A stretch of DNA of 61,767 nucleotides, from NCBI GenBank assembly GCA_005799545.1, contig SYGM01000009.1, positions 1-61,767 on the forward strand. Direction: 5' to 3'. This document shows, piece by piece, positions 9,514 through 19,297 of the stretch (positions are counted from its first letter, which is position 1; each line of letters starts with the position of its first letter). This DNA comes from Planctomycetia bacterium. Lineage in GTDB: Bacteria > Planctomycetota > UBA1135 > GCA-002686595. The position numbers and the translations under genes are program-made. The notes under the pieces are model-generated. The model saw nothing but the letters and a program-made list of their open reading frames with translations. It was not told where the DNA came from and made no database searches.

Positions 9514-11852
9514 GGTTTGTGAACGCGGACTTCCTGCCAGTATGCCCAATCGCAGGCTCCGTCCCCAGCAGGCCCTGTGGTGCATCGCAGGAACAGCAGG
9601 CTGGGCTGGCTGACCTCGAACTCGAGGTCGGCGGAGCGAACCTCGCCCGAAGGACTGAGGATCAGGTCCAGATGCAGGACCTTGAGCGGGCCATCGCGCG
9701 GCTCCAGTACGAACTGGAAGCTGACACCATCGGAGCAGCTGTGCTCCCAGGCCGCCTCCTGCAGTCCATAGCGCGCCTGCAGGCGGTGCGGTCCGGGTTC
9801 CAGCGCGAATACCAGCGAGCCCGGTGCGCCGAAGCTCAGCCCGAAGCGGCCTTCGATTTCAAATTGCCGGACGGGACCGTTCGACGAGACCTCCAGCGGC
9901 AGGGGATCGATGCAGGTGTAGGTCATGCGGGCCAAGGCAACCGGATCGGGTGGAGGCAGCAGCTCTGAGAGGCTCTCCAATTCGATCTCGGCCGAGCTAG
10001 GCAAGCAGGCCTCCAGCCCTTCCGGCGCCGCGAGGCGCAGCCTCGTCACCTCGGGGCCCGGCTGCCCGCTGAACAGGCGGCACCAGCCGTCCTGATCCTC
10101 CGCGAACGGACGCAGCAGGAAGCCGTCGCTCGCCGGTCCTCGGCAGAGGCGGTGGCTCGCGCTGCGGCCATCGGAGAACTCGAGCTCGACCCGCAGCGTG
10201 GCGGCGTGCAGGAAAAACGAGCGGAGACGGCCCTGCAGCGGAGTCTGCCACCGCACGCGCATCCAGAGCGCTTCCTGCTTCCATTGCGCGAGATCGATCC
10301 ACTCGCCCAGTCGAAGCTCGCGCCGGACGAGCACCGTGCGAGGCAAGGGCGACGGCTCATCCGCGCGCTTCTCCAGCAGCACGTAGCCCTTTTCGCCGAG
10401 GCGGGGTTCATAGCGTCTGAGGATCTCCAGCAAGGCGGGAGCGTCGTCCAGCACGGGCAATCGATCATCGATGCGGTCGTGTCGCAGAAGCACGAAGCGC
10501 GGCGCGCGTTCGCCTGTGAAGTACGCCCGGTTGAGCTCGGACAGCAGGGGCGTGTAGGCCGCGTAGCTCTGGAACACCGGCCGGGGCGCGTAGTTGAACT
10601 CGTTGATCAGCGCGATCGCCGCCGCGGAGTGGATCACGTCCACGCGCTCGTCGCCCACGATGGCTCGGATACGCGGCAGATCGTAGAAGCGGGCGATGCC
10701 CTGCATGCCGCGATCGCGCGAAGCTCGCAGCTCCGGCAGAGCGCGCCATTCCTGAATGCGCGCCAGGTGATACTCCTTCATTTCCTGCCAATACTGGCGT
10801 GTCTGTCCCGGAAGCGAAACCGAGCTCTGATAGCCCAGCGCCGCCAGTACCAGCAGGAACACCACCGCCAGCGGCTGCAGTTGCCGGCGCCAGCCGCTCG
10901 CGCCCGCGAGCTGCAGCCAGGCTCCGAATACCGGTGCGCAGGCGAACAGGATCATCGAATTGCCCATGTGGCGCGTGAATCCCGCCTTGAAGGCGAGGAA
11001 CGCCGCTCCGAGTGTCAGCGCACAGCCCGCGAGCGTGCTGCGCCCATTCTGCGAGGTCCAGCCCTGGGTCAGCGCCAGCGCCGCAAGCGTGCCCAGCGAG
11101 AGCAGAGCCAGCCGAAGCTCCAGCGGCGGCCCGTCGGCCGACATCGCTTCGTTGTAACCGCTCGCGATCGAAAGCGATGTGCGCAGATACTGCGGCAGCG
11201 TGATCAGCGACTGTCCCAGCGCGAGCCACGTGCCCAGAAAGAGGCCAAGTCCCAGCACCGCCAGGCGCAAAGCGCGTCTGCGCTCGCCGGCGAGCGTGAT
11301 GCAGACGATCATGAGCGCGTAGAGCATCAGATAACTGAACTTGACCTGCGCCAGCAGCGCGGCGGCCAGCAGGAACAGAGCCTCTCTCGCGCGCGGGAGT
11401 TCCGGCTTGCGGATCAGCAGCAGTCCGATGCCGGTGATCGCGATCAGCGCGAAGGCATCGAGTCCCGCGGGAATCCACAGCAGCGCCAGCGCGGTGAGCA
11501 GCCGGCTGCTCCAACCGCGAAAGGTGGCGACCAGATCAACGCAGGCCAGAGCGCAGAGTCCCTTGAGGCACAGTTCAAACCCCCAGAGCTTCGCCGCCAT
11601 GAGCTCGGGCATGTGCGGTGCTGCATAGAACCATCCCAGCGGCCCGTAGGTGAACACGCTCTCTGTTCCAAGCGCAGTACCCTGCAGCAGTTGCCAGCCC
11701 TTGACGGCCTGCCAGGACTCGTCAAGACCCGGCGTGGCTGCGCGCGCGGGCAGGCTGAATTCCTTGAACAGGATAGCCAGCCACAAGAGCGCCCTCCACG
11801 CGAGTTCAACGCGCAGGGAGGATCCGGACGTCTGACCACCAGAACCACGCAT
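9510..11852 (-). CDS. Multi-TM GT-C-like membrane protein with C-terminal NPCBM-like domain (paralog A)
   Basis: TPGLDESWQAVKGWQLLQGTALGTESVFTYGPLGWFYA, KFSY, LGQS, FKAGFTRHMGNSM; C-terminus GDGACDWAYWQEVRVHKP. Start uncertain (11852 or 11888). Confidence 0.8.
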   Translation of the reverse strand: MRGSGGQTSGSSLRVELAWRALLWLAILFKEFSLPARAATPGLDESWQAVKGWQLLQGTALGTESVFTYGPLGWFYAAPHMPELMAAKLWGFELCLKGLCALACVDLVATFRGWSSRLLTALALLWIPAGLDAFALIAITGIGLLLIRKPELPRAREALFLLAAALLAQVKFSYLMLYALMIVCITLAGERRRALRLAVLGLGLFLGTWLALGQSLITLPQYLRTSLSIASGYNEAMSADGPPLELRLALLSLGTLAALALTQGWTSQNGRSTLAGCALTLGAAFLAFKAGFTRHMGNSMILFACAPVFGAWLQLAGASGWRRQLQPLAVVFLLVLAALGYQSSVSLPGQTRQYWQEMKEYHLARIQEWRALPELRASRDRGMQGIARFYDLPRIRAIVGDERVDVIHSAAAIALINEFNYAPRPVFQSYAAYTPLLSELNRAYFTGERAPRFVLLRHDRIDDRLPVLDDAPALLEILRRYEPRLGEKGYVLLEKRADEPSPLPRTVLVRRELRLGEWIDLAQWKQEALWMRVRWQTPLQGRLRSFFLHAATLRVELEFSDGRSASHRLCRGPASDGFLLRPFAEDQDGWCRLFSGQPGPEVTRLRLAAPEGLEACLPSSAEIELESLSELLPPPDPVALARMTYTCIDPLPLEVSSNGPVRQFEIEGRFGLSFGAPGSLVFALEPGPHRLQARYGLQEAAWEHSCSDGVSFQFVLEPRDGPLKVLHLDLILSPSGEVRSADLEFEVSQPSLLFLRCTTGPAGDGACDWAYWQEVRVHKP

Positions 11853-14109
11853 TGCGCACAGCATCCCCCTCGGGGAGTGTCGCTGCAAGGATCAGGTACT
11901 CCGGCTGGCCGACGGGCAGATCCAGCTGGAGGGACTGCGGACCGCGATCGGTGGCCTCGCGGCCTGGTTCAAGCCAGCGCTCGGATAGGAGCCTCAGCTG
12001 TCCGCGCTCGATGACCGCGACGCGGACACAGATGCGTCTGCTCGAATCCCTGCCTTGCGGGTCGGACTCCAGACCGAAGCGCGCTTCGACGCGCCTGTCT
12101 GCGGGAGAAAGCGCGAAGGTCAGCGAGGACGGCGCGAAGCTGAAGACCTTTTCCAGCCCGCTGTGGTTGATGCGCAGCAGATCGCGCGGCGCGTCGATAC
12201 CGATGGGGGCGCGCTCAAACAGGCTGGCGCCGATCCGCGCCGCCAGTCCCGTCAGCGGCGCACGCTGCAGTTCTCCGCGCTGGAACTTGAGTCCGAAGCG
12301 CTCCGGCCAGGCGAAGCGGAAGACCGGCGGGCAGTGGAAGCGGATGCGGCGGGGACGCGGCAGGGGCGTGCGCTCGTACAGTGCCACGAAGCCCTCATTG
12401 CCCAGCACCAGAGGCCCGAGCAGGAACGGTTCCCGGGCTAGCTCCGGCACGATGCGAAAGCTGCGCGAGCGACCCTGATCGTCTTCGATCTCCAGCATCA
12501 GCTCCGCGCTGCGGTACAGCAGGTTCACGAGCCTGCCCGCGGCATTCGGCCGAAGATCCAGAGCAAGCCGCAGCTGGTCATCTGCGACCTCCGGAACCGG
12601 GATCCACTCTTCCCAGCCGCACTCCTGCACCTCAAGCGGCGTGAGCGTCAGCCCGGACTCGCTCGCGCTGCGCTGCAAAAGCAGATCGCCCCGCTCGCTC
12701 CAGACCGGCTCGTAGGTGCGGAGGTAGTGGTCGAGCAGCTGCGAGTGCTCGTGCATCGGGAAGCGATCGTCGATCGTCGCGAGGCGGAAGAGCACGAACT
12801 GCGGCGGTCGCGTGCGGTAGCCGGCGACATCGAGCGACTGCAGCCTTGGCGTGAACGCCACGTAGCTGTGGGGAATGGGGCGCGGCTGGTAGTTGAGTCC
12901 GTTGAGCAGCGCGACGCCCTGATGATGGTTGTAGACGTCGATGGGGGCATCGCCGACGCGCGCGCGGATCTGCGGGCGGTCAAAGCGCGCAGCGCGCGTG
13001 AGCCTTTCGGAGTTCAACCTATCCCGCGCCTGCATGGGCGTGAATCCTGCCCAGGCGCGTTCGAACGCCAGACGGGGCCACTGCAGCGGCTCCGGTCGAG
13101 AGGTCTGTGGGGCGAGAGCCAGCGCAGTGACCGCCAGCGCGCTCGCGGCAACCCGCACTGCAGCCAGTCTGCCGCTGCCGCACAGCCACGGCGCCAGCGC
13201 CGCGAAACCGAGGAAATAGGGCGTGTGGTCGTCACCACGCGTGATACCCGCCTTCCAGGAAACGAAGTAGGCACCGGCCAGCGCCAGCTTCAGTCCGGGT
13301 CCGGATGAGCCGCGTAGCAGCAGCACGACCTGACAGGCCATGACCGCCAGCGCCAGCACCAGTTGATCCGTGGGCGGGGTCTTCGATTGACCGGAACCGT
13401 AGGCCGCAGCGATCTGCAGCGAGTTGTCGAACCAGGGGAGCAGGTTGGCGGGTGATTGCCCCAGCAGGATCCACAGCAGCAGCACGCAAGTCAGCATGCG
13501 GCCCAGATCCGCAACACCGCGCTTCCACTCGCGCGAGAAGCACAGCGCCGCGAGCGCGCCCGCGCTCGCCACCAGCAAAGTGAACTTGATCAGCGCCAGC
13601 GACGCGAGCAGTCCCGCCAGTCCCCAGCGCACCCAGGCCCGCTGCGGCTCGCCGAGCAGCACGCAGGCCGCCGCCAGCAACGCGATCGCATAAGCATCAA
13701 ATTCCAGCGGAAGCACTGTCGCCAGCAGCACAGCCAGAGCGCGTTGCCAGAGCTGTTCCAGTCGCCAGAATGCGCTCGCCAGCACGCAGCTGGCCGCCAG
13801 TCGCCAACCCAGCTCGAAAAGCCAGTAGCGCGGCCACCACAGCAGCGGCTCATCCACCACGGTCGCGAACCAGCCCAACGGTCCATATGTGAAAGACCAG
13901 TCCTCGCCGACCTGCCAGCGCTGCGCCAGCAGACGACCGATCACGTGCGACCACGAAGGGTCAAGCGCATCGTCCGCGATCACCCGCGGCAGGGACAACT
14001 GGCCGAGCCACAAGAGCAGCACGCACAGGACCGAAAGGCCTCGATTCGTCCGTCCGTGATCTCGCATCGGCACCAGCAATAGCGGCCCGGAGGGCCGGAG
14101 TTCAAACAT
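11806..14109 (-). CDS. Multi-TM GT-C-like membrane protein with C-terminal NPCBM-like domain (paralog B)
   Basis: DDALDPSWSHVIGRLLAQRWQVGEDWSFTYGPLGWF, LGQS, WKAGITRGDDHTPYF; C-terminal VEARFGLES...WFWWSDVRILPAR. Start may be the internal Met at 14067. Confidence 0.8.
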   Translation of the reverse strand: MFELRPSGPLLLVPMRDHGRTNRGLSVLCVLLLWLGQLSLPRVIADDALDPSWSHVIGRLLAQRWQVGEDWSFTYGPLGWFATVVDEPLLWWPRYWLFELGWRLAASCVLASAFWRLEQLWQRALAVLLATVLPLEFDAYAIALLAAACVLLGEPQRAWVRWGLAGLLASLALIKFTLLVASAGALAALCFSREWKRGVADLGRMLTCVLLLWILLGQSPANLLPWFDNSLQIAAAYGSGQSKTPPTDQLVLALAVMACQVVLLLRGSSGPGLKLALAGAYFVSWKAGITRGDDHTPYFLGFAALAPWLCGSGRLAAVRVAASALAVTALALAPQTSRPEPLQWPRLAFERAWAGFTPMQARDRLNSERLTRAARFDRPQIRARVGDAPIDVYNHHQGVALLNGLNYQPRPIPHSYVAFTPRLQSLDVAGYRTRPPQFVLFRLATIDDRFPMHEHSQLLDHYLRTYEPVWSERGDLLLQRSASESGLTLTPLEVQECGWEEWIPVPEVADDQLRLALDLRPNAAGRLVNLLYRSAELMLEIEDDQGRSRSFRIVPELAREPFLLGPLVLGNEGFVALYERTPLPRPRRIRFHCPPVFRFAWPERFGLKFQRGELQRAPLTGLAARIGASLFERAPIGIDAPRDLLRINHSGLEKVFSFAPSSLTFALSPADRRVEARFGLESDPQGRDSSRRICVRVAVIERGQLRLLSERWLEPGREATDRGPQSLQLDLPVGQPEYLILAATLPEGDAVRNAWFWWSDVRILPAR

Positions 14110-14112
14110 CCT

Positions 14113-15093
14113 TCACGATTGCTGGCGGGGTCGCGTCGCCAGCAACAACGCACCGCTGGGGACGGCCGCCAGCAGCAGGAGCAGGCTGGGTCCGCTCATG
14201 AGCACGGGGGCGAGCCAGCAAAGCGGATGGAGCAGGTCGAGCCAGGTATTGCGGTTCCTCAGCCGCCTTGCCACCAGCAGCACCGACAGCGTGACGAGGA
14301 ACAGGAGCGCGATCAGGGAGCGCTGCCCGGAATCGGGAGCCTGCACGAGCCCCGCAGTCGCGAGCAGCAGGGCCAGTCCCGTGCACGCCAGCGGCTGCCG
14401 CATCGCCACCCAGAACCAGTGCAGGTAATTCGGCAGCCACTTCCACAGCTTGAAATTGCTCTGACCCGCGCTGCGATCGGTCCAGGAACTCGGCACTTCG
14501 CTCACGCTCAGGCCCATCTGCTGGGCCTTGACCGTCAACTCCAGTGCGATCTCGAATCCGCGCTTGCTCTCGATCTCGGTGTGGGCGAGGTACTCCGCGG
14601 CGTACGCACGGAAGTTGGTGGTGGCATCGCGCGTTCCCAGTCCCGCGAGATCGTGCAGCAGCCTGCCCGCCACGCACGACATCGTGCGCTTGATCAGGGG
14701 GCCGCCGGTCTGCGAGCCGCCCGGCATGTAGCGCGATCCTGACACGACCGCATTGCCCGCGCGGATCGCCGCCGCCATCTGCGGGATCACTTCCGGAGGG
14801 TCGGAAAGATCCGCCATGGTCGTCACGACCACATCGCCCGTCGCCGCCCGGAAGCCGGTGCGGATGGCGTTGGGCGCGCCTCTGCCGATCGTGTTGCGGG
14901 TCAGCTTCACCGCCGGTGACAGATCGCTCATGGCCCTGATTGCCGGCAGGGTCGTGTCCTCGTCGAAGTCGTAACAGACGAGGATCTCGTGCTCGACGCC
15001 CTTCAGAGCGCGGTCGAGCCTGCGCAGGCACTCGGCAATGTTCTCGCCCTCGTTGTAGACGGGCAGCACGACGCTGATCAATCTGGGTCGCAT
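14113..15093 (-). CDS. Glycosyltransferase family 2, polyprenyl/dolichyl-phosphate hexose synthase-like
   Basis: MRPRLISVVLPVYNEGENIAECLRRLDRALKGVEHEILVCYDFDEDTTLPAIRAM...RGAPNAIRTGFRAATGDVVVTTMADLSDPPE; C-terminal TM segments. Confidence 0.87.
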   Translation of the reverse strand: MRPRLISVVLPVYNEGENIAECLRRLDRALKGVEHEILVCYDFDEDTTLPAIRAMSDLSPAVKLTRNTIGRGAPNAIRTGFRAATGDVVVTTMADLSDPPEVIPQMAAAIRAGNAVVSGSRYMPGGSQTGGPLIKRTMSCVAGRLLHDLAGLGTRDATTNFRAYAAEYLAHTEIESKRGFEIALELTVKAQQMGLSVSEVPSSWTDRSAGQSNFKLWKWLPNYLHWFWVAMRQPLACTGLALLLATAGLVQAPDSGQRSLIALLFLVTLSVLLVARRLRNRNTWLDLLHPLCWLAPVLMSGPSLLLLLAAVPSGALLLATRPRQQS

Positions 15094-15133
15094 GGGGGGG
15101 CTGGTCGAAAGGACTGCGATTCTAGCAGGAATC

Positions 15134-16897
15134 TCAGCGCATCTTGAGGTTGAGCAGCACGATCCACGCACGAGCGGCGGTGCCCGGATCCTCGTCGGGA
15201 AGATCGAAACAGAGCATCAATTGCCCAGTCGCGCCCGCGGGCACAGGGTACTCGCGGGAAACGGGCTCGACGAGTGACTCCTGGGCCAGCGTCTGGATCG
15301 TGCCGTCGGAGCGCTTCCACTCCAGACGCCAGGGGACGGCGACGGCCCGCCCTTCCTTGCGCAACTGCAGCGGCGGCTCCATCAGCAGGCCGAAGGCCTG
15401 CTCGTTGCCCCACAACTGCCAGACCAGCTGAGCGGGTGCGCGCACCACCACGACTGCCTGGCCGTCCATGCGCCGCATGATCAGCTTGTTGTCACCCCGC
15501 ACCGTGTCCGGAGGCGTGTCCAGGCACAGCGAAGAGTCCTGCAGCTGCCGGTCGCTGCTAGGGCCGTGAAACGGAGGGATGCCACGGCGGTGATATTGGA
15601 GCAGCAGATTGCGCACATGAAGAGCATCGGCTGCCAGGGCGGCCTGCTGGTAGCGCTCAGCCAGCTGGTTGGTGGGCACATTTGCATCGGCCAGTGCCTG
15701 CAACTCCATCGCCTCATGGGTGCGGATGGATCCGACCAGATAGGCCTCCTGATTTCCTGCTGGCTGCGCCTGCAGCATCAGCAGCGCAAGCGAGAGCGGC
15801 GCCAGAAAACGTACGGCAAGCCACGGCGTGGTCAGCGCCGTTGCCGCCACTGCCGTGAAAAATGGCAGCGGGAACGGAGTGTAACGATTGGCGACCATCG
15901 TGTTCTGGTACGCGGGTCGCGCATAACTCATCGACAGGCCATAGGCGAGTGCCGCTCCGAGCACGCAGAACAGGACGCAGGCCGGCAGGTCGGAACCGCG
16001 GCTCTTCCAGATGCGCGAGCCGTTCCACAGAAGGGCGGCGAAGAGTGCGGCGCTGATCGGATACCAGAGCCAGCCCTGCAACTGCGTGGAATAGGGGCCG
16101 AAGGCGATGCTCCAGTGGACGGGCACGTGGCTCAGCAATGTCGCCACCGACAAGGCGTATTCCGCGCGCGGCGGGCTTTCGTAGTCGACGAAGTACAGAC
16201 CGAGCGAAACCAGCGGCAGCAGGCTGCCGCCAAGCAACGTCTTTCCGCTCGCTGTCCGGCGGTCGCTCCAGCCGCGCCACAGCAAGGCCGTGGTCAGCGG
16301 CAGCGTCAGAATGATGCCGTAGCCTCCGCACATGGGCAGTCCTGCCGTCGCAACCACTGCGGCGGCAGACCGCCAGACACGATCCTCACTGCTCGCGCGA
16401 GCCAGCGCCCAGATCACGAACATCACCAGCAGCACAGGCACGGCGATGCACAGCTGGAAGCCCATCAGCAGATTCTCGTGATTGGCGATCTGGAGGAATC
16501 CCAGCGGGAAGAACAGGTCCGCGAGATCCGCGCGACCGCGCAGTCTCACAGCGCAGCTGCGGCCGAGCACGGCGGCGATCAGCAGCAGCGTGACCTGAGC
16601 GTGCATACCGGAGCGGATGTCGTCGGTCAGGATGTACAGCGGGAACCACAGCAGCTTGGGCAGCGGCTCGCGATGCTCGTTGTGCAGCGCCATGAGCCAG
16701 TGGCCGAACCAGCCGCCCTCCCGGGCGTGCACGCCGTCGATCAGCGTGGTGTCGTCGGCAAAGAAGATGTTGCTCGCGTTGGTCGCGATGAACAGATGTG
16801 CGTCGAACGCGCACCAAAGGAGCAGCAGCCAGAACATGGCTGAGCACAGGCGCACGTAGCTGTCGCGGAGGGAAGTCGCCGATAACACCCCCGACAT
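15134..16897 (-). CDS. Large multi-TM membrane protein (possible GT-C-type glycosyltransferase)
   Basis: About ten hydrophobic segments; acidic first-loop motif FFADDTTLIDGVHAREGGWFGHWL, HNEHREPLPKLLW; soluble C-terminal tail. Confidence 0.7.
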   Translation of the reverse strand: MSGVLSATSLRDSYVRLCSAMFWLLLLWCAFDAHLFIATNASNIFFADDTTLIDGVHAREGGWFGHWLMALHNEHREPLPKLLWFPLYILTDDIRSGMHAQVTLLLIAAVLGRSCAVRLRGRADLADLFFPLGFLQIANHENLLMGFQLCIAVPVLLVMFVIWALARASSEDRVWRSAAAVVATAGLPMCGGYGIILTLPLTTALLWRGWSDRRTASGKTLLGGSLLPLVSLGLYFVDYESPPRAEYALSVATLLSHVPVHWSIAFGPYSTQLQGWLWYPISAALFAALLWNGSRIWKSRGSDLPACVLFCVLGAALAYGLSMSYARPAYQNTMVANRYTPFPLPFFTAVAATALTTPWLAVRFLAPLSLALLMLQAQPAGNQEAYLVGSIRTHEAMELQALADANVPTNQLAERYQQAALAADALHVRNLLLQYHRRGIPPFHGPSSDRQLQDSSLCLDTPPDTVRGDNKLIMRRMDGQAVVVVRAPAQLVWQLWGNEQAFGLLMEPPLQLRKEGRAVAVPWRLEWKRSDGTIQTLAQESLVEPVSREYPVPAGATGQLMLCFDLPDEDPGTAARAWIVLLNLKMR

Positions 16898-16902
16898 GGT
16901 AG

Positions 16903-19284
16903 CTATTCGAGGCGCTCGATGCGCACGTCCGCCCAATATGTCCAATCGCAGGCGGTATTGCCGGCGGAGCCGTTGGTCGTCCTCAGGTACAGCGAATACG
17001 GGGTCTCGAGGGCGATTTCGAGCTCGAGATCCTGCTCTTCGCGGTCTGCCTCGCGCACGCCAGGCAGGAGCTCACGCCGCATCCACTCGCGAATCTGACC
17101 CGGCTGGTCCTTCGTCAGCACGACGAAGGCGGCACCATCGGTGCAACCCGAGGCCCAGGCGTCGGAAATCAGGCCGAAGCGCCCGCGCAGGCGGTAGCGT
17201 CCCGGCTGCAGATCCCAGCGCGCGGTCGAGGGCGCGTGCATCAGCATCACCTCCGTGCCCTTGTAGGACACCGGATTGGGCGGCTGCGCCGCTCCCAGCT
17301 GAGCGGGTTTCGGGTCAAAGCCGCCAAGCTGGCGCTCAAGGGTCGGAATCTCGGCGGGCGGAGGCAGCAGACCTTCCACGCGCTCGACGCGCACCCTGAA
17401 TTCAGGCTCAAAATGGCCGGAATAGCGGGGAACGACCACCAGCCGGAACCGGCGCACACCCGGCGGCGCCACGCCCGAGAACAGCTTGACGACATCCTCC
17501 TGGGAGATGATGTGAGGGCGCAGCAGATAGCCCTCGCGCAGGGAGCGCGGCACCACGCGGTGATTGAAGCGAACCTGGTTGTCCAGCTCGAACTCGCCCC
17601 ATACCAGCGCCCCGTGCACAAGAAAGGTCCAGGCCTTGCCGGCGAGAGTGGGTTTGAGATCCACGGACACACGCAACGTCTGTCCGCTGACGTTGCCGAT
17701 GTCGATCCACTCGTCAAAGCGGCCGGTGGTCTCCAGTGCCCATTCGCGGATCACCTCGCGCGCAGGTCCCTCGTTGCGCTCGAGCAGCAACCAGCCGTTC
17801 TCGATGAAAACCGGGCGGTAGCGGCGCAGCAGCAGCTCGAAGGTGTCGCCCTCGGCCGCCATCGGCAGGCGCGCGTCAATGATCCCGATCTGATGGAGCA
17901 CGAAGCGCGGTGCGTCCGGACCCGCGTAGTGCGCCGCGTTGATCGCCGCCAGTTCCGGCATGTAGGTCTTGTAGCTCTGGAACACCGGACGCGGCGCATA
18001 GTTGAGCCCGTTGAGCATCGCGATCGACTGCCCCGTGTCGAACACGTCGATCGGCTCCCTGCCCACATGCTTGCACACGCCGGGCAACCGGTAGTGTTCC
18101 CTGATGCGGCGGTCGGAGATCTTCAGGGCCTCGTGCACACGCTCGAGGCCGGTCAGCGTGTTCCAGCGGCCGATGCACAGGTCCTTGTAGGCATACCAGT
18201 AGTACTCCCAACCGTGCTGATACAGCTGGATGGCGTGCAGATAGCCCAGGGCGCAGGCGCAGATCGTGCCCAGGCGCACGGCGCTGATGGACCAGCGCAC
18301 AAGGCGCGAGCCCAGATCCTGGACGCAGCCGAAGGCGAAGAAGGTCGCGGAGGGCACGACCGCGAAGCTGATCATCGAGTTGCCCATGTGCCGCGTGAAG
18401 CCTGCCTTGTAGGCCATGCCTGCTCCCAGCAGCGCGATCAGGGCCATCGCCACGACGCGCGGATCACGCCGCTGCTTCCATCCCAGCAGGGTGACGACTC
18501 CGATCGCCGCTGCCAGCAGCGTCCAGATCAGCAGCAACTCGTGGCGCGAGCCGTCGAGCGACATCCCGTCGTTGTAGCCCTGGGTGACCCACCAGCTGGT
18601 GCGCACATAAGCCGGCAGGTCGGCCAGCGACTGCCCCAGCGCAAACCACACGAACCAGAAAGTCAGTGCCGCACGCAGGAGGAAAATCAGGCCCCGGCGC
18701 ACCGAGTCCGAGCGCATCAGCGCCAGCGCGATCAGGCCGATCGCCAGGAAGAACACCAGCGCGTAGGTGAACTTGACCATCGCGATCGTGACCAGCAGCA
18801 GCAGCGCCAGCATTTCACCCGGCCAGCTGCGGGTTCCCGGTTCGAGCAGATACCGGACCAGCGCGAGCGTCGCGACGAAGGCGAAGCCGTCGAAACCCGC
18901 CGGGACCACCAGCAGCGCCAGTGCGAACAGCAGGCGCGTCAGGAAGCCGGGCGTCAGCCAGACCGCTCGCACGCAGAACATGACGAGCAGTCCCTTGAAG
19001 GCGATCTCAAAGCCCCACAGCTTCCAGTTCCACAGCTCTTCGACGTAGCAGGAAGCGTAGAACCAGCCCAGCCGGCCGTACGTGAAGATGCTCTCGACAC
19101 CCAGCCGCGTGCCGTTCAGGAGTTCCGCGGCCTTGATCGCGTGCCACGACTCATCCAGCGACGGCGTCGCCGTTCGCTCCATCGGGCTGAACTCCTTGAA
19201 CCACAGCGCGAACGCCAGCGGCGCCAACCACCAGAGATTCCACAGCAGCGAAGGCTGTGCGCGCGGGCGAGGATCGCGAGCCAT
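16903..19284 (-). CDS. Multi-TM GT-C-like membrane protein with C-terminal NPCBM-like domain (paralog C)
   Basis: TPSLDESWHAIKAAELLNGTRLGVESIFTYGRLGWFYA, KFTY, LGQS, YKAGFTRHMGNSM; C-terminus RGRFGLISDAWASGCTDGAAF...TACDWTYWADVRIERLE. Confidence 0.82.
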   Translation of the reverse strand: MARDPRPRAQPSLLWNLWWLAPLAFALWFKEFSPMERTATPSLDESWHAIKAAELLNGTRLGVESIFTYGRLGWFYASCYVEELWNWKLWGFEIAFKGLLVMFCVRAVWLTPGFLTRLLFALALLVVPAGFDGFAFVATLALVRYLLEPGTRSWPGEMLALLLLVTIAMVKFTYALVFFLAIGLIALALMRSDSVRRGLIFLLRAALTFWFVWFALGQSLADLPAYVRTSWWVTQGYNDGMSLDGSRHELLLIWTLLAAAIGVVTLLGWKQRRDPRVVAMALIALLGAGMAYKAGFTRHMGNSMISFAVVPSATFFAFGCVQDLGSRLVRWSISAVRLGTICACALGYLHAIQLYQHGWEYYWYAYKDLCIGRWNTLTGLERVHEALKISDRRIREHYRLPGVCKHVGREPIDVFDTGQSIAMLNGLNYAPRPVFQSYKTYMPELAAINAAHYAGPDAPRFVLHQIGIIDARLPMAAEGDTFELLLRRYRPVFIENGWLLLERNEGPAREVIREWALETTGRFDEWIDIGNVSGQTLRVSVDLKPTLAGKAWTFLVHGALVWGEFELDNQVRFNHRVVPRSLREGYLLRPHIISQEDVVKLFSGVAPPGVRRFRLVVVPRYSGHFEPEFRVRVERVEGLLPPPAEIPTLERQLGGFDPKPAQLGAAQPPNPVSYKGTEVMLMHAPSTARWDLQPGRYRLRGRFGLISDAWASGCTDGAAFVVLTKDQPGQIREWMRRELLPGVREADREEQDLELEIALETPYSLYLRTTNGSAGNTACDWTYWADVRIERLE

Positions 19285-19297
19285 GCTGCCCCTGATT

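Noticed and set aside
10152-12014. 620-aa plus-strand ORF antisense to paralogs A/B
   Set aside because: Low-complexity Arg/Gln-rich antisense shadow; crosses the junction of two genuine genes.
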